53,539 nucleotides of DNA from Cyanobacteria bacterium RU_5_0. GTDB taxonomy: Bacteria; Cyanobacteriota; Cyanobacteriia; Elainellales; Elainellaceae. The position numbers and the translations under genes are program-made. Positions within the stretch are counted from its first letter, which is position 1, and each line of letters starts with the position of its first letter. Where the stretch lies: NCBI GenBank assembly GCA_012033255.1, contig JAAUSF010000024.1, forward strand, positions 1 to 53,539, in the 5' to 3' direction. Below the pieces are notes generated by a model. It saw nothing but the letters and a program-made list of their open reading frames with translations, was not told the origin of the DNA and ran no database searches. Shown here piece after piece: positions 16,323 through 25,448 of the stretch.

Positions 16323-17048
16323 TCAAGGCAACGGTCGATTAGGTTCAGCGATCGCCCGCTCATCCGGTTTCGATAACTGCTGCACAAAGGCGGCATGTTC
16401 CGGCGATGCCAATCCTTGTTGCAATACGGCTAATACTTGCACCATATTTCCCGCCAGCAGGTCATCCACTGCCAGCCATAACCCCGGAAACATCCGACTC
16501 CGAATCACCCCATCTGCCGCCACAGGCAAGGGTACATACTCTCCCTCTTCCAGATAAAACCAGTCCACTTTCTGGTCAAACACCTGCCAGACAATGTACT
16601 CTTGAATCCCATTGCGACGATAGGCATGTTTCTTATCACCTAAATCGATCGCCGCACTACTGGCAGCAATCTCTGCCACCAATTCCGGTGCCCCTTCCAG
16701 ATAATCATCCTCACTCAGCCGTGCCTGCCCACCACACGACTCCTCAATCAGCAGCACCGCATCCGGTTGGGGTTCATTGTCCAGATCTAGTCGCACTGTC
16801 GGTTCAATTCCCAACTCCACACCAGGTGTGGCTACCCAATAGTCCGTCAACCACGCCATCAGCATCGCATGGGGTCTTCCATGACTTCTAAATCGTAGAG
16901 CCGCAGGCATGTGTACGATTCCTTCAATGAGTTCGGCTTTCCTGAGATGGGGCATGGCGTTGTAGCGCCGCTCGAATTCATAGCGGTTCAGCCGATCGCC
17001 ATTTTCCAATGGTGGCAGTCGTTTCTGTGGAGGAGGTGTTTTAACCAT
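16323..17048 (-). CDS. Uma2 family (DUF820) PD-(D/E)xK endonuclease-like protein
   Basis: 241 residues from ATG 17048. It matches the Uma2/DUF820 family, very numerous in cyanobacteria, whose members carry a restriction-endonuclease fold. Visible: RYNAMPHLRKAELIEGIVHMP, the NEPQPDAVLLIE acidic strand, ELVAEIAASSAAIDLGDKKHAYRRNGIQEYIVW (Glu-x-x-Ala-x-Ser pattern and Asp…Lys, the putative active site), then WFYLEEGEYV and the C-terminal domain. The true role is unknown; the families are suspected mobile or defence nucleases. The residues of the presumed active site are intact. No partner gene is seen, although an open frame without a start lies downstream on the plus strand (17041-17274). Confidence 0.82.
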   Translation of the reverse strand: MVKTPPPQKRLPPLENGDRLNRYEFERRYNAMPHLRKAELIEGIVHMPAALRFRSHGRPHAMLMAWLTDYWVATPGVELGIEPTVRLDLDNEPQPDAVLLIEESCGGQARLSEDDYLEGAPELVAEIAASSAAIDLGDKKHAYRRNGIQEYIVWQVFDQKVDWFYLEEGEYVPLPVAADGVIRSRMFPGLWLAVDDLLAGNMVQVLAVLQQGLASPEHAAFVQQLSKPDERAIAEPNRPLP

Positions 17049-17274
17049 TGCTTGCCCTGCAAGTCCAAATTTCAAGCCTGCGTTTTTCAATCATATCGAA
17101 AGCATCAACGGTGAGGATCAATGCAAGGTGGATTCCTTCTGTTCTTTGCCTGATGGGAAGACTATAATCAACGCACAGGTTGTTAATGAACTCGATTCCT
17201 ATGAGGAGATGGATGATTATTTGAGTTTTATCAATCGCACGATTCGCAATCTCTTCCTTCAGGAAAACCAGTAA
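17041..17274 (+). pseudogene. Coding-like fragment without a start codon
   Basis: Plus-strand frame ending at TAA 17272-17274 reads LTIACPASP…, then a protein-like segment ESINGEDQCKVDSFCSLPD and the end DYLSFINRTIRNLFLQENQ. It has an acidic helix and a C-terminal amphipathic helix but no ATG, GTG or TTG start that fits. It overlaps the Uma2 gene start by a few bases. It is probably the 3' end of a truncated gene. The family is not recognised. Confidence 0.3.
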
Positions 17275-17415
17275 GGCTGGTCAAGGTGGCTGATCGCAAC
17301 AAAACTCCTGAATCCGTTCAACAACAAGTTCGACATCGATCGAACCATTTGAGTGAATATTGTCAAATTATACTTGAATTCAGCAATGCCCGATTTTTGA
17401 TTCAATAACTTTCCA

Positions 17416-19161
17416 ATGAACACAGATAATCAGCTTAAAGGCGCAATCAACTTAGGAGGGCTGGGAGCTTCTCCGCTAACCCGATCGAATCGCATTGGGC
17501 TAACCGATCGAGATGACCTCTACCGCTTCAGTCTTAAAGAACATAGCCGTTTTGACCTGGCAGCCACCAATATTGCCAAAGGTGCAGACCTTAATGTAGA
17601 ACTCTATGCGCTTAAACGCCCGTGGAATCAGGTGATTCGTCAAATTGGGACGCTAGATTTCAGCCAGATTCGTCGCATCAACCGCAATATTAATCTACAA
17701 CGTGTCTCTTCCTCCAGACGAAGCCGCAATCGAAATGAGACACTGGCGATCGATTCACTTGCCCCTGGTGAATATATCTGTCGAGTGCTACGACAAAGGG
17801 GAAATAGTCGCTATCGGTTGAATATGAGAGCGACGGCGATCGTTCAACCGATAGACAATGAAAACGATACTGAAGCACCCACCGCTAGCCTGAGTACGAC
17901 TGGAATTACTACTGAAAATAGTAATCCTTATGACTTTTCAGTTACCTATAGCGATAATACCGCGATCAACAGGGACAGCCTTGATAATAGTGACATTCAG
18001 GTGACAGGTGTGAATGGCTTTAGTCAATTCGCCACTCGCGTTGCTGTGAACGCTGGCAGCAACGATAAATCCCTCATCGTGTCTTACCGAATTACCCCTC
18101 CAGGTGGACGTTGGGATGAGGCGGATAATGGTATCTATACCGTTTCTCTACAAAGCAATCAGGTGAGTGATACGAACAACAATTTTGCCGCCGCTAAAGG
18201 ATTGGGCACCTTTGAGGTGAGCATCAACAAAGCTGATACGATCGCACCCACCGCTACTCTAGCCGCACCCAACCTCTCAACTGGAGGCATTACCCCGTAT
18301 GAGTTCACGGTCACCTACAGTGACAATATTGCAGTGAACGTAGGGACGATCGACAGCCGCGATATCCAAGTCACAGGAGCAAACGGCTTCAGCCAACTCG
18401 CAACGTTCGTTCAGGTGAATGACAATCGCAATGGTTCTCCGCGCATGGCCACCTACCGAATTACGGCACCAGACGGAACCTGGGATAATGCTGACAATGG
18501 CACCTACAGGATTTCACTCCAAGATAACTCAGTGAACGATACCAGTAACAATCCTTTGGCCGCAGGATTACTGGGCACCTTCCAGGTCAATATCGCTGCA
18601 CCCCGCCGTGCCCTTCGGTTCTCTGGAAATTCAAACGGTCCCATTCAGACACTCCAACTCGATCTGAACACGCTCGATCAAGATGAAGATCCAGATCCCA
18701 ATAGGGGTCTGTTCCGGGGAGCCATTGAGAACTTTAATGCCACGATAACCACTGAGACAGGTAGCGAGGAAACTGTATCGTTTGGCGCAGCGGATATTGA
18801 AAGTTTTCAGTTCGATCGCAACCTAATTTATAACTTTTTCAACGGTGACGACAAGTTTAGTGCTCCAATGGTAGCGTACCGCGTTGAATTTTCTAGATCC
18901 TACAGTGATCATCGTTCGTCAGATCCACGAGAACCATCTGTCCTTAATACCTTGACATTCTTTGTCAAATCCAATGATCCAAATAGCTTGGTTAACTCCT
19001 TGATGTCATTAGAACAAATTAGCTTTGATGGGGACGGTGGTGGGAATTATGCCACGTTTTTGGGGGATAGAAATGGCAGAACCGTAACGTCAGATGATGG
19101 TGAAGAACTCTTCTCGCCCGGTTACACGCTTTTTGTCAGTCCTCCGACTGACCTCCCCTAA
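17416..19161 (+). CDS. Surface-type protein: PPC-like domain, two Ig-like repeats, C-domain (paralog 1)
   Basis: 581 residues. N-terminal beta domain (about 1-145; DRDDLYRFSLKEHSRFDLAATNIAKG, NVELYALKRPW, ALDSL-type strand, GEYICRVL) resembles the bacterial pre-peptidase C-terminal (PPC) domain. Then two Ig-like repeats of about 110 residues (155-270 and 275-390), each with FTVTYSDNxA, SDIQVTGxNGFSQ, a TYRIT…GTWDxADNGTY strand pair and VSDTxxN. The C-domain (about 395-581; LRFSGNSNG) is also found in paralogs 2 and 3. No signal peptide is visible, so export would need a non-Sec route such as type I secretion, or the protein is internal; this is open. First of three paralogs in this window, suggesting local expansion. 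Function unknown; Ig-like repeats point to an adhesive surface role. Confidence 0.75.
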   Translation: MNTDNQLKGAINLGGLGASPLTRSNRIGLTDRDDLYRFSLKEHSRFDLAATNIAKGADLNVELYALKRPWNQVIRQIGTLDFSQIRRINRNINLQRVSSSRRSRNRNETLAIDSLAPGEYICRVLRQRGNSRYRLNMRATAIVQPIDNENDTEAPTASLSTTGITTENSNPYDFSVTYSDNTAINRDSLDNSDIQVTGVNGFSQFATRVAVNAGSNDKSLIVSYRITPPGGRWDEADNGIYTVSLQSNQVSDTNNNFAAAKGLGTFEVSINKADTIAPTATLAAPNLSTGGITPYEFTVTYSDNIAVNVGTIDSRDIQVTGANGFSQLATFVQVNDNRNGSPRMATYRITAPDGTWDNADNGTYRISLQDNSVNDTSNNPLAAGLLGTFQVNIAAPRRALRFSGNSNGPIQTLQLDLNTLDQDEDPDPNRGLFRGAIENFNATITTETGSEETVSFGAADIESFQFDRNLIYNFFNGDDKFSAPMVAYRVEFSRSYSDHRSSDPREPSVLNTLTFFVKSNDPNSLVNSLMSLEQISFDGDGGGNYATFLGDRNGRTVTSDDGEELFSPGYTLFVSPPTDLP

Positions 19162-19351
19162 GCCATAGACCTATCGTGTACCCACCCGTCGATCGGTTTG
19201 GGGTTAAAGGGTGTCTAGCCCCCTAAATCCCCCAATTCTGGGGGACTTTTAAATGCCGATCGACTAAGCTTAACGGCAGCAAACAACCTTTGGGGCACGA
19301 CCGAGATCTCTGTTCCATCCGTTGCAGCGCAGTGTTAGGTGGCTGTCGCTT
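19162..19351. repeat. Spacer with a dispersed CCCCCAATTCTGGGGG-type repeat
   Basis: At 19217-19250, AGCCCCCTAAATCCCCCAATTCTGGGGGACTTT. The core CCCCCAATTCTGGGGG is a near-palindrome. Related copies lie at 24864-24933 (two, in opposite orientation) and 50678-50708. It is a dispersed intergenic repeat, a possible small hairpin; the spacer codes for nothing recognised. Confidence 0.55.
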
Positions 19352-20320
19352 CTACAATCTGCATAACCAACGAGAAATAGATCCAACTTGATTCTCCTCA
19401 TTCAAATTTGCGGCATTACTGAGCGTCCCACTTTCGAGTTGATCCCAAATTTCACCTGCCATCCTTTTCTCAATCGCTGCTCCTACAAAGAATGTAAGCG
19501 GTGAATGACCAGTATCTGTGAATGCTTGTCGTATACGATTGAGTGCCGCTTGTGCCGTTTTCCAATGCTCGTCTGCGCCTGCTGGATCAATTCCGCCCTT
19601 AAGTTCCCCTAATGCGATTGTGTAAGGCTCAACTTCAATAGGTTCTATTTTGCTGGATTTGTTAGCTGGCAAGGCTTTTGGAGCGAGATCAAATAGGCAG
19701 AGATCTACATTACTTTTGACCAACGGAATATTTAGGTTATAAATCAGTGTACGCCTACCCAGATCGCTCTCCCAACTAAGTCCGCGTAAAGATAATTCAA
19801 TGTCTGTATCGTCATTTGTCATCGCTATCCACCTTTTCGTCCTTAAATGCTGCCAATGATAGCGTTGACCCGCGATCGTAAGAGTTGAAAGAATTGCACG
19901 AGTTAGTTTTCTTTGTGCTAAAGCTCCACCAACATTACGCATTGAGCCACCAAGCGTATCACCACGAGTCAACAAAAATCTAAAGACTAATTCCTCTACA
20001 AAATTTGCACCTGCTGGCTCAAGAAAATTTCTGATTAGACTATTGATCGCATCGATTTTATCCTCTGGCATCAAATGAGCAAGAGATTTGTCAGATAGTC
20101 CTGCCGCAGTTAACAATCCCATCTCGATACCCTGAATGGTTAATAAATCAGCAGGGCTTGTAGCTTGATTTGCTGCTTCTTGAAGTGCCCTTGCTTCTGC
20201 AACATAAGGGGTAGCCCGTCGATTCTTCTCAAGCGCAAGTGCCACAAAGCCTGCACGGGTTGCTTCATAGGTTGTGACAAGATCATCACTAGACTGAAGA
20301 TGATTACGATAAGCACTCAT
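19352..20320 (-). CDS. Type II restriction endonuclease, AvaI/BsoBI family
   Basis: 322 residues. The N-terminal half ([52 protein letters not shown]) and C-terminal half match AvaI (315 aa) and BsoBI (323 aa), which cut CYCGRG. The BsoBI catalytic residues, recalled as Asp212, Glu240, Lys242 and His253, correspond here to Asp206 (NVDLCLF), Glu239-Leu-Lys241 (GELKGG) and His252 (DEHWK). All are intact. The enzyme should cut C^YCGRG (for example CTCGAG). The gene follows its methyltransferase on the same strand with a 9-bp gap, so R and M are co-transcribed. Recognition of CYCGRG is inferred from homology. Confidence 0.95.
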   Translation of the reverse strand: MSAYRNHLQSSDDLVTTYEATRAGFVALALEKNRRATPYVAEARALQEAANQATSPADLLTIQGIEMGLLTAAGLSDKSLAHLMPEDKIDAINSLIRNFLEPAGANFVEELVFRFLLTRGDTLGGSMRNVGGALAQRKLTRAILSTLTIAGQRYHWQHLRTKRWIAMTNDDTDIELSLRGLSWESDLGRRTLIYNLNIPLVKSNVDLCLFDLAPKALPANKSSKIEPIEVEPYTIALGELKGGIDPAGADEHWKTAQAALNRIRQAFTDTGHSPLTFFVGAAIEKRMAGEIWDQLESGTLSNAANLNEENQVGSISRWLCRL

Positions 20321-20329
20321 AGGATCGAG

Positions 20330-21763
20330 TTACTGTTTTTTCCATACGTAAACACACTTTCTCAAAGGATCACGCCCATGATTTCCCATCTGCTGGCTAC
20401 TGTTACCCTTATCGCTAGGTAAAACGAGAATATTTTCAACTATAAAACCTAGTTTCTCTGCAAAGTCAGAGAGAATCATATCTACTGAAATACTTACGCC
20501 CGCATAACGCACATTATCATTAACCATAAACAATAGTGCTCCGGGTTTAAGTACACGAGAACATTCTTGTATGACGCAAGCCATTTCATAGAAGTACCCT
20601 CTCACCATTCTGGGTATTCCATTATTATTTAATACACCTTGGAGCTTCTGGTTGTCTAAATAACTTAAGATGGCTTTCAATAGAGATTGTGAATTAGCAA
20701 TTTCTAAAGCCGAATCCCAATGTGGATTGATAGTCAATAAATCTTTTGAACGATTTTCGACTGTACAGCTTAACATCTCCTGGCGAAGCTCAATTAGCCC
20801 TTTTTCAGAGATATCTAACAATGCAAGCTCTAATGCATAGGTGCGGGTGTAATCATACCGATTGCAATACGGTGGAGACGTGATAACGGCATCATAAATC
20901 GCATCGGGTAATGATGGTAGTACTTTGAGACAAGACCCTTTGTAAAGTTCGATTTTACCTTGCGTTCTCTTAATCGAAAAAAGATCTATTTGATGTGTAG
21001 AAGGTTCTAAATCGTTAACGATTTCGTTAATTTTATTAGTGATAGCGTGATCAAATTCTAAGATTTTACCCTTATTGAAAAGTTTTTTTCCTTGCCCACG
21101 ACCAGAACGATAATCCCAACGAAGATACTGTCCATCTTTGCGAGTGTAGCTTATAGACTCCAAAACACAAAGCAAAGCAAAGCGCAAAACCTCTCGAACT
21201 CTTTCGTTTTCCTGATAACAAGCTCCGAGGTATTGCTCAATTATCTTTTTAGTTTCTAGCGAATAAGCTCCTTTTGTAATCCTGAATTCTGGTAGGCTGA
21301 ATTCATTTTCAGCCTGTTTCCATACCTGCAAACTTAACCAAGTCTTGAGGCGTGCAAGATCATCAGATGTAAATTCGGTATCTAAAACCTTTTTCGTTTC
21401 AATAATTTGTTGACCAATAGGTAACAATTCAATGCCATCAGCATCAATTCCCTGATCACTAGCGGCAAACAAAGCCGTTCCGCTACCTGCAAAAGGATCG
21501 AGTATCTTACCCTGACTCAACCCGTATTTTTGAAGCAAAAGCTCAACGAGAGAAGCAGAAAAGGCTTCTTTGTACTTATACCACCGATAAATAGGTCTTA
21601 TTTTGTTAGCTTGAAAACTTACTAAAAGTCTAGTAAGTGCAGGCTGAACTAAAAACTTAGTTTGAAAATGATGTTGTAACTGTTTGTCAAGGTTGTCAAT
21701 TTTCCTAAGAACGTCATTTTTTACTTCAGGGATGATGGCGGAGATGTCTGACAGACTTGTCAC
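20330..21763 (-). CDS. DNA methyltransferase of the AvaI-type system (SPPY, N4-cytosine type)
   Basis: 477 residues, starting at GTG 21763. The SAM-binding motif DPFAGSGT is at 89-96 and the catalytic SPPY at 296-299 ([21 protein letters not shown]), followed by a C-terminal region ending VYVWKKQ. SPPY favours an N4-methylcytosine product; adenine enzymes more often have DPPY or NPPY. Motif I precedes motif IV, with about 200 residues between, an order seen in classes alpha and gamma. The gene lies 9 bp upstream of the AvaI-like nuclease and should protect CYCGRG. The stretch looks visibly richer in A+T than its flanks, as is common for transferred restriction systems. Confidence 0.93.
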   Translation of the reverse strand: MTSLSDISAIIPEVKNDVLRKIDNLDKQLQHHFQTKFLVQPALTRLLVSFQANKIRPIYRWYKYKEAFSASLVELLLQKYGLSQGKILDPFAGSGTALFAASDQGIDADGIELLPIGQQIIETKKVLDTEFTSDDLARLKTWLSLQVWKQAENEFSLPEFRITKGAYSLETKKIIEQYLGACYQENERVREVLRFALLCVLESISYTRKDGQYLRWDYRSGRGQGKKLFNKGKILEFDHAITNKINEIVNDLEPSTHQIDLFSIKRTQGKIELYKGSCLKVLPSLPDAIYDAVITSPPYCNRYDYTRTYALELALLDISEKGLIELRQEMLSCTVENRSKDLLTINPHWDSALEIANSQSLLKAILSYLDNQKLQGVLNNNGIPRMVRGYFYEMACVIQECSRVLKPGALLFMVNDNVRYAGVSISVDMILSDFAEKLGFIVENILVLPSDKGNSSQQMGNHGRDPLRKCVYVWKKQ

Positions 21764-22140
21764 AAGTATTTATTCCTATGAAACACTGATCTGCTTATTA
21801 TACCAGTGCCTCCAATAGTGCGCTGAATATAGGCTACATCGAATGAGGCAAGATGCCTGCGCTACGGATCACGGATCGCTGAACTCGATCAGACAATTTT
21901 TCTTTATCCTTAGCACTCAGCACTTGAGTGTTGTAACGATATCTATTAACAGCTTGCTGACTGAAATTTCGGTAGATATCCTTAACTTACACGAACCAAA
22001 TCTGATAAGCTGTTCCACATTTAATTTTCGTGCGCGGAGCGCACGAAAATTAAATCCTAGCCTTCAAATTGTGCAAATTAGAAGTGGAACAGCTTACCAC
22101 TTGGTATAACCCAGAACGTCACTTATCAAGTAAAAGTCCT
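21764..22140. other. Spacer with a long imperfect palindrome and a 17-bp perfect hairpin
   Basis: No gene is recognised. The core ATTTAATTTTCGTGCGC (22019-22035) pairs perfectly with 22039-22055 around a 3-nt loop. Outside, TAAGCTGTTCCAC (22006-22018) pairs with GTGGAACAGCTTA (22084-22096), giving a nested inverted repeat of about 90 bp like a small MITE. Part of its left arm (CTGATAAGCTGTTCCAC) recurs at 2906-2922. The paralog-2 gene begins 45 bp later. Confidence 0.6.
22006..22096. repeat. Nested inverted repeat (MITE-like)
   Basis: 13-bp outer arms (22006-22018 with 22084-22096) surround a 17-bp perfect stem (22019-22035 with 22039-22055). The outer right arm is offset by about 28 unpaired bases. 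The form fits a small non-autonomous element or a strong RNA hairpin, here before paralog 2. Confidence 0.7.
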
Positions 22141-24627
22141 ATGGCAAATACAGATGGCATGCTTAGGGGAGCTAACCCCCTCGGAGTGTTAGGAACTTCT
22201 CCACAAAATCGAGGCAATCTGGTTGGGCAGCTCGATCGCGATGACCTCTACCGCTTCAGTTTGAGGGAACATAGCCGTTTTGATCTGACACTCTCCAAAA
22301 TTGCCAAGGGTGCCAACATTGATGTTGAGTTGTATGCCCTCAAGTGTCCGTGGACTCGAGTCGTTCGTCAAATTGGCAAACTGGAATTTAGACAGATCCG
22401 GAATGCGGCTCGGAAGGCTAACCTGCAACTCATCCGTGCCGCTAGGCGAGGGGGTCATCGAAATGAGAGCCTGGCGATCGACTCACTCAATTCAGGAGAA
22501 TATGTCCTCCGCGTTCTGCAACGATCGGGCAATACTCGGTATCGACTGAGGTTGGCAGCGAAGGCGATCGATACCCCTCCTCCATCCGGTGATACCGTGG
22601 CTCCCAACGCCACTTTAAGTGCGACGAACCTCTCAACGGCAGGCAGTAATACCTATGACTTCACCGTCACTTACCGCGATAATGAGGCCATCAATATCGC
22701 CAGTATTGACAACAGCGATATCCAAGTCACTGGTGCCAATGGCTTTAGTCAACTCGCCACTCGCGTTGCCGTAAGTGATAGCCGCAATGGAACGCCTCGC
22801 ACGGTCACTTACCGGATTACGGCACCGGACGGAACCTGGGACAGTGCTGATAATGGCACTTACAACATTGCGTTGCAGGGCAATCAGATCAGCGACACCA
22901 GTGGGAATGTGGCGGCGGCCGGGTTGTTGGGCAACTTCCAGGTGAATATTGACCGACCTCCTCCCCCTCCGCCAGGTGATACCGTCGCACCTACGGCTAC
23001 GCTGAGTGCCACTGATCTGTTAACTAGAGGTAGCAGTATCTATGATTTCACTGTCACCTATAGCGATAATGGTGCCGTCAATGTAGCAAGTTTCGATAGT
23101 AACGATATCTTAGTCACGGGCAACGGCTTCAGCCAACTGGCCACCTTTGTCGGTGTGAACGCTGACGGTAACGGAACGCCTCGCAGTGTGACTTATCGGA
23201 TTACAAAACCGAACGGCAATTGGGACAGTGCTGACAATGGCGTTTACACGATCGCGCTGCAAGCCAATCAAGTCAGTGATATCAGTGGCAATCTTGTGAC
23301 GGCTGGGCTGTTGGGCAACTTCCAGGTGAGTATTGATCAACCTCCTCCCCCTCCCCCTCCGGATATCGTGGCTCCCACGGCCACTCTGACAGCAACCAAT
23401 CTCTCTATCGAGGGTAATAATCCTTATGAATTCACGGTCACCTACAGTGACAACACCGCCATCAATGTCAGTAGTTTAGATAACAATGATCTTCAGGTGA
23501 CAAATCTCAATGGTTTTAGCCAATCCGCCGCCTTCGTTCGAGTCAATGGTGGTAGCAATGGAACTCCCCGCACGGCGACCTACCGGATTACAGCACCGGG
23601 CGGAACCTGGGATCATGCAGATAACGGCGTGTATAGCATCACGCTGCAAGCCAATCAGGTGAGTGATACCAATGGTAATTTTGTGACGCCTGGACTGTTG
23701 GGCAACTTTCAGGTGAATATTGCTCAACCTCCTCCCCCTCCTGATATCGTGGCTCCCATTGCGACTTTGAATACAACCAACATCTCAACGGGTGGTAATG
23801 ATTTCACAGTCACTTACAGCGACAATATTGCTATTGATACTGCTAGCCTCGACAACAGCGATATTCGAGTAACGGGTCCTAATAACTTCAGCCAACTGGC
23901 AACTCGCGCTCATGTGAACAACAATAACAACGGCACTCCCCGCACTGCAACCTATCGGATTACCGCACCGGGTGGGACGTGGGATTATGCAGGTAATGGC
24001 GTGTACATGATCGCCCTACAAGCCAATCAGGTTAATGATCTGAGCGGTAATGCAGTGCTAGCCTCGATCCTGGGTAGCTTCCAAGTGGATATTGCTGCGC
24101 CCCGTCGCAAACTCCGGTTTTCAGGTACCTCATCAAGCAACGTCTCCAATGTTTCTATGGACATCGCTACGGTAATTCCTGGTACTTCGATCCCTAATGT
24201 CAATGAAAGTTTTAAATTCGACGGGGCAGTGAAAAATTTACGGGTAGAACTGCTAGATCCCGACGATCCTCCTACAGCAAACTTTGATTCAGCCAATCTA
24301 GTCAGTTCTCGATTTGATCCATCTACTGATACGCCTTCCGAAAATAGAGTCTTTTTTCAGCAGAATTTAACGGGTCGGGAAGTCAAGTATGTAATTTCTG
24401 TTCCTAATGAAAGTATAAAAATAACAATTTATCTCAGACCTGCTGCGACCGAGACAAGCACTTCGTTGAGTTCTCTCGAAGCGTTGAAGCGTGCTATCGA
24501 ACTTGGAGATGAAACTAATTTTGTTGTATTTGTCAGTGGCGATACCATTTCAGTTAACGGTAATCCGATGGAAATCGGCAATGCATCTTTCGGCACAGTG
24601 ATTCTTGAACCGGAGGTTACTGAGTAG
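22141..24627 (+). CDS. Surface-type protein: PPC-like domain, four Ig-like repeats, C-domain (paralog 2)
   Basis: 828 residues from ATG 22141 (the frame opens at 22069 but homology with paralog 1 begins here: MANTDGMLRGANPLGVLG against MNTDNQLKGAINLGGLG). N-domain PPC-like (1-145), then four Ig-like repeats of about 125 residues separated by Pro-rich linkers (PPPPPPGD, PPPPPPPD, PPPPPD), then the family C-domain beginning APRRKLRFSG and ending in a less conserved tail. The linkers mark recent repeat duplication. Same questions as paralog 1: no signal peptide, a likely adhesive or structural surface role. Located between the AvaI-type system and the decayed M23 gene. Confidence 0.75.
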   Translation: MANTDGMLRGANPLGVLGTSPQNRGNLVGQLDRDDLYRFSLREHSRFDLTLSKIAKGANIDVELYALKCPWTRVVRQIGKLEFRQIRNAARKANLQLIRAARRGGHRNESLAIDSLNSGEYVLRVLQRSGNTRYRLRLAAKAIDTPPPSGDTVAPNATLSATNLSTAGSNTYDFTVTYRDNEAINIASIDNSDIQVTGANGFSQLATRVAVSDSRNGTPRTVTYRITAPDGTWDSADNGTYNIALQGNQISDTSGNVAAAGLLGNFQVNIDRPPPPPPGDTVAPTATLSATDLLTRGSSIYDFTVTYSDNGAVNVASFDSNDILVTGNGFSQLATFVGVNADGNGTPRSVTYRITKPNGNWDSADNGVYTIALQANQVSDISGNLVTAGLLGNFQVSIDQPPPPPPPDIVAPTATLTATNLSIEGNNPYEFTVTYSDNTAINVSSLDNNDLQVTNLNGFSQSAAFVRVNGGSNGTPRTATYRITAPGGTWDHADNGVYSITLQANQVSDTNGNFVTPGLLGNFQVNIAQPPPPPDIVAPIATLNTTNISTGGNDFTVTYSDNIAIDTASLDNSDIRVTGPNNFSQLATRAHVNNNNNGTPRTATYRITAPGGTWDYAGNGVYMIALQANQVNDLSGNAVLASILGSFQVDIAAPRRKLRFSGTSSSNVSNVSMDIATVIPGTSIPNVNESFKFDGAVKNLRVELLDPDDPPTANFDSANLVSSRFDPSTDTPSENRVFFQQNLTGREVKYVISVPNESIKITIYLRPAATETSTSLSSLEALKRAIELGDETNFVVFVSGDTISVNGNPMEIGNASFGTVILEPEVTE

Positions 24628-24956
24628 CATCACAGGTAAGGTAGGCAACCCACTCTACAAAGTGGGTTTTCGGATAGAGTTTAATCCCTCAAAAGGTTCG
24701 ATCGCTCTAACAGATTGCGGTTTTCATTCTGAAACTCATATCTCAGTGTAAGAGGATGTTTGAAAAGTGCCAGAAGCTACCCGAACCGCCCCCCTAGCCC
24801 CCCAACTTTGGGCTACTGTGTATACACAAGTGGTGAATCTAACCCAACCCCGTCCGAACCGCCCCCTAACCCCCAATTCTGGGGGAACCGAACGCGATCA
24901 AAGTCCCCCAGAATTGAGGGATTTAGGGGGCGAGACACTGTTCAACCTCAACCCGA
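24628..24956. other. Spacer with dispersed hairpin repeats and a possible IS end
   Basis: No gene. The paralog-2 stop is followed by a TTTGAAAAGTG-bearing segment (24751-24776) resembling the sequence at 36944-36967. 24864-24890 and 24900-24933 carry opposed copies of the CCCCCAATTCTGGGGG-type repeat. Confidence 0.5.
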
Positions 24957-25440
24957 TCAATTTGTGTGTACACCGTAGCATCCCGGACAGGGGCTGCCCC
25001 GTGGACCAAACTCACTGGTGACGGGAAAGCCTTTCGCGGGATGAGTGAAACTGCCTGTAGTGCGTCCATCGCCCGCAGTAGCGGACGCATTGGCAGTAAC
25101 CGGGGCACAAATGGCACTGGAACCGCCACCCGTCTGATAGCGTCTGAGGGTTTCTTTACCATAGTCCCGCAAACTCAGTCGTCCCAGCGCATCAGAACTA
25201 CCTCCGTCAATGCGGCTGTAGGGTCCGCCGAAGTGCATTTGTGCAACTCGTTCGATCAGGCGATCGCAAACTGAGTCAGATCGATGTCACCCAACTTCAA
25301 TTGTCCCAACGGCAGATAGGTAGCAATTGCCTGAGCGATCGGCAGTTCGATCACACTATGTTCGATCGACTAAGAGTTGGAGTAGGGACTGAAAGGAGGT
25401 AGGTGAGGGCGATCGCCCCATCATAGTCTTCAACTGCATC
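24957..25440 (-). pseudogene. Degraded gene for an M23-type cell-wall peptidase
   Basis: Minus-strand reading from 25238 gives HFGGPYSRIDGGSSDALGRL…, and at its end THPAKGFPVTSEFGPRGSPCPGC, the typical start of the M23 (lysostaphin-like) fold (GFPVTSEFG…), after which the frame stops at 24957 without the HTG and later zinc-binding parts. Upstream of 25238 the frame is broken: coding-like pieces (LPIAQAIATYLPLGQLKLGDID, ERVAQMHF) continue only with shifts or a TGA. It is therefore a truncated, frameshifted remnant of a transglycosylase/M23-type gene. No functional product is expected. Confidence 0.6.
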
Positions 25441-25448
25441 GTACTTGG

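Noticed and set aside
15972-16376. Two overlapping plus-strand frames (16013 and 16026)
   Set aside because: Cys/Ser/His-rich composition, no domain and no conserved pattern seen.
24966-25274. Plus-strand 102-residue frame
   Set aside because: Antisense to the M23 remnant; the minus-strand reading carries the recognisable motif.
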